Part shown: one piece after another, positions 63,937-64,000 of the stretch
How the letters are laid out: the number at the start of each line of letters is the position of its first letter
Position numbering within the stretch: the first letter of the stretch is position 1
Assembly: GCA_017411805.1 (NCBI GenBank)
Contig: JAFQPI010000050.1
Span: 17,887 to 81,886 of the forward strand
Direction: 5' to 3'
Origin: Clostridia bacterium
Lineage (GTDB): Bacteria; Bacillota; Clostridia; Oscillospirales; CAG-272
Length of the DNA: 64,000 nucleotides
Program-made: the position numbers and the translations under genes
Notes under the pieces: generated by a model
Seen by the model: only the letters and a program-made list of their open reading frames with translations
Told to the model about the DNA's origin: nothing
The model's database searches: none

Positions 63937-64000
63937 ATACAAGCTGTCGCGCAGAGCACAAGCGAAAGCGAGCAGCGAGGTCATTGAAAATTGAACAACA

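Overview
The window reads as chromosomal core genome of a spore-forming, Gram-positive Firmicute, most likely an uncultured member of the Clostridia. Evidence: the spoIIGA-sigE pair, a GerW/YtfJ-like spore protein and a DacF-type carboxypeptidase; the HrcA/CIRCE system; ScpA/ScpB, SpoU-type and YqeK/RsfS housekeeping blocks in their usual Firmicute order; strong AGGAGG ribosome sites; and near-consensus TTGACA-17-TATAAT promoters before most transcription units. No phage, insertion-sequence transposase or CRISPR array is visible.

Layout. 1-8809 is leftward: the start of a response regulator, then a compact lon-engB-M50 protease-scpA-scpB-DUF2953-ytfJ-dacF-rluB operon. 8810-9434 is a long intergenic region with four related 12-mers and a candidate small RNA with its own promoter and terminator-like end. 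It precedes an orphan solute-binding lipoprotein. A leftward pair (HAD hydrolase, sugar phosphate isomerase-like protein) follows. From 12.8 to 43.3 kb everything is rightward: infC-rpmI-rplT behind an attenuator-like leader, trmH-dprA, topA-trmFO-plsX-rnc, a radical SAM gene, smc-ftsY-rdgB-yhbY-nadD-yqeK-LCP-rsfS-leuS, rpsU, a small membrane protein with a HIT protein, a transglutaminase surface protein with a lipoprotein, and the hrcA-grpE-dnaK-dnaJ-prmA heat-shock operon.

43.5-48.7 kb is leftward: aspartate kinase, an SH3/C39 secreted peptidase and an ABC exporter. Between the last two lies a gene-free stretch holding a 274-bp element with 24-bp terminal inverted repeats and nested internal hairpins, the most unusual object here. 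48.8-59.4 kb is rightward: DUF1015, spoIIGA-sigE, rpmE, hflX-yigZ, dnaG-rpoD and a second orphan solute-binding lipoprotein. The end holds a leftward OPA-type transporter, a rightward endonuclease/exonuclease/phosphatase lipoprotein, a leftward DUF421/DUF4363 pair, and a strong promoter with a leader that looks like the start of an rRNA operon whose 16S gene lies beyond the window.

Together the genes cover ribosome biogenesis and translation, chromosome segregation, replication and primary transcription, protein quality control, envelope work and early mother-cell sporulation control. Several start codons were moved from the longest reading frame to the one supported by a ribosome site; infC appears to start at a non-canonical AUA.
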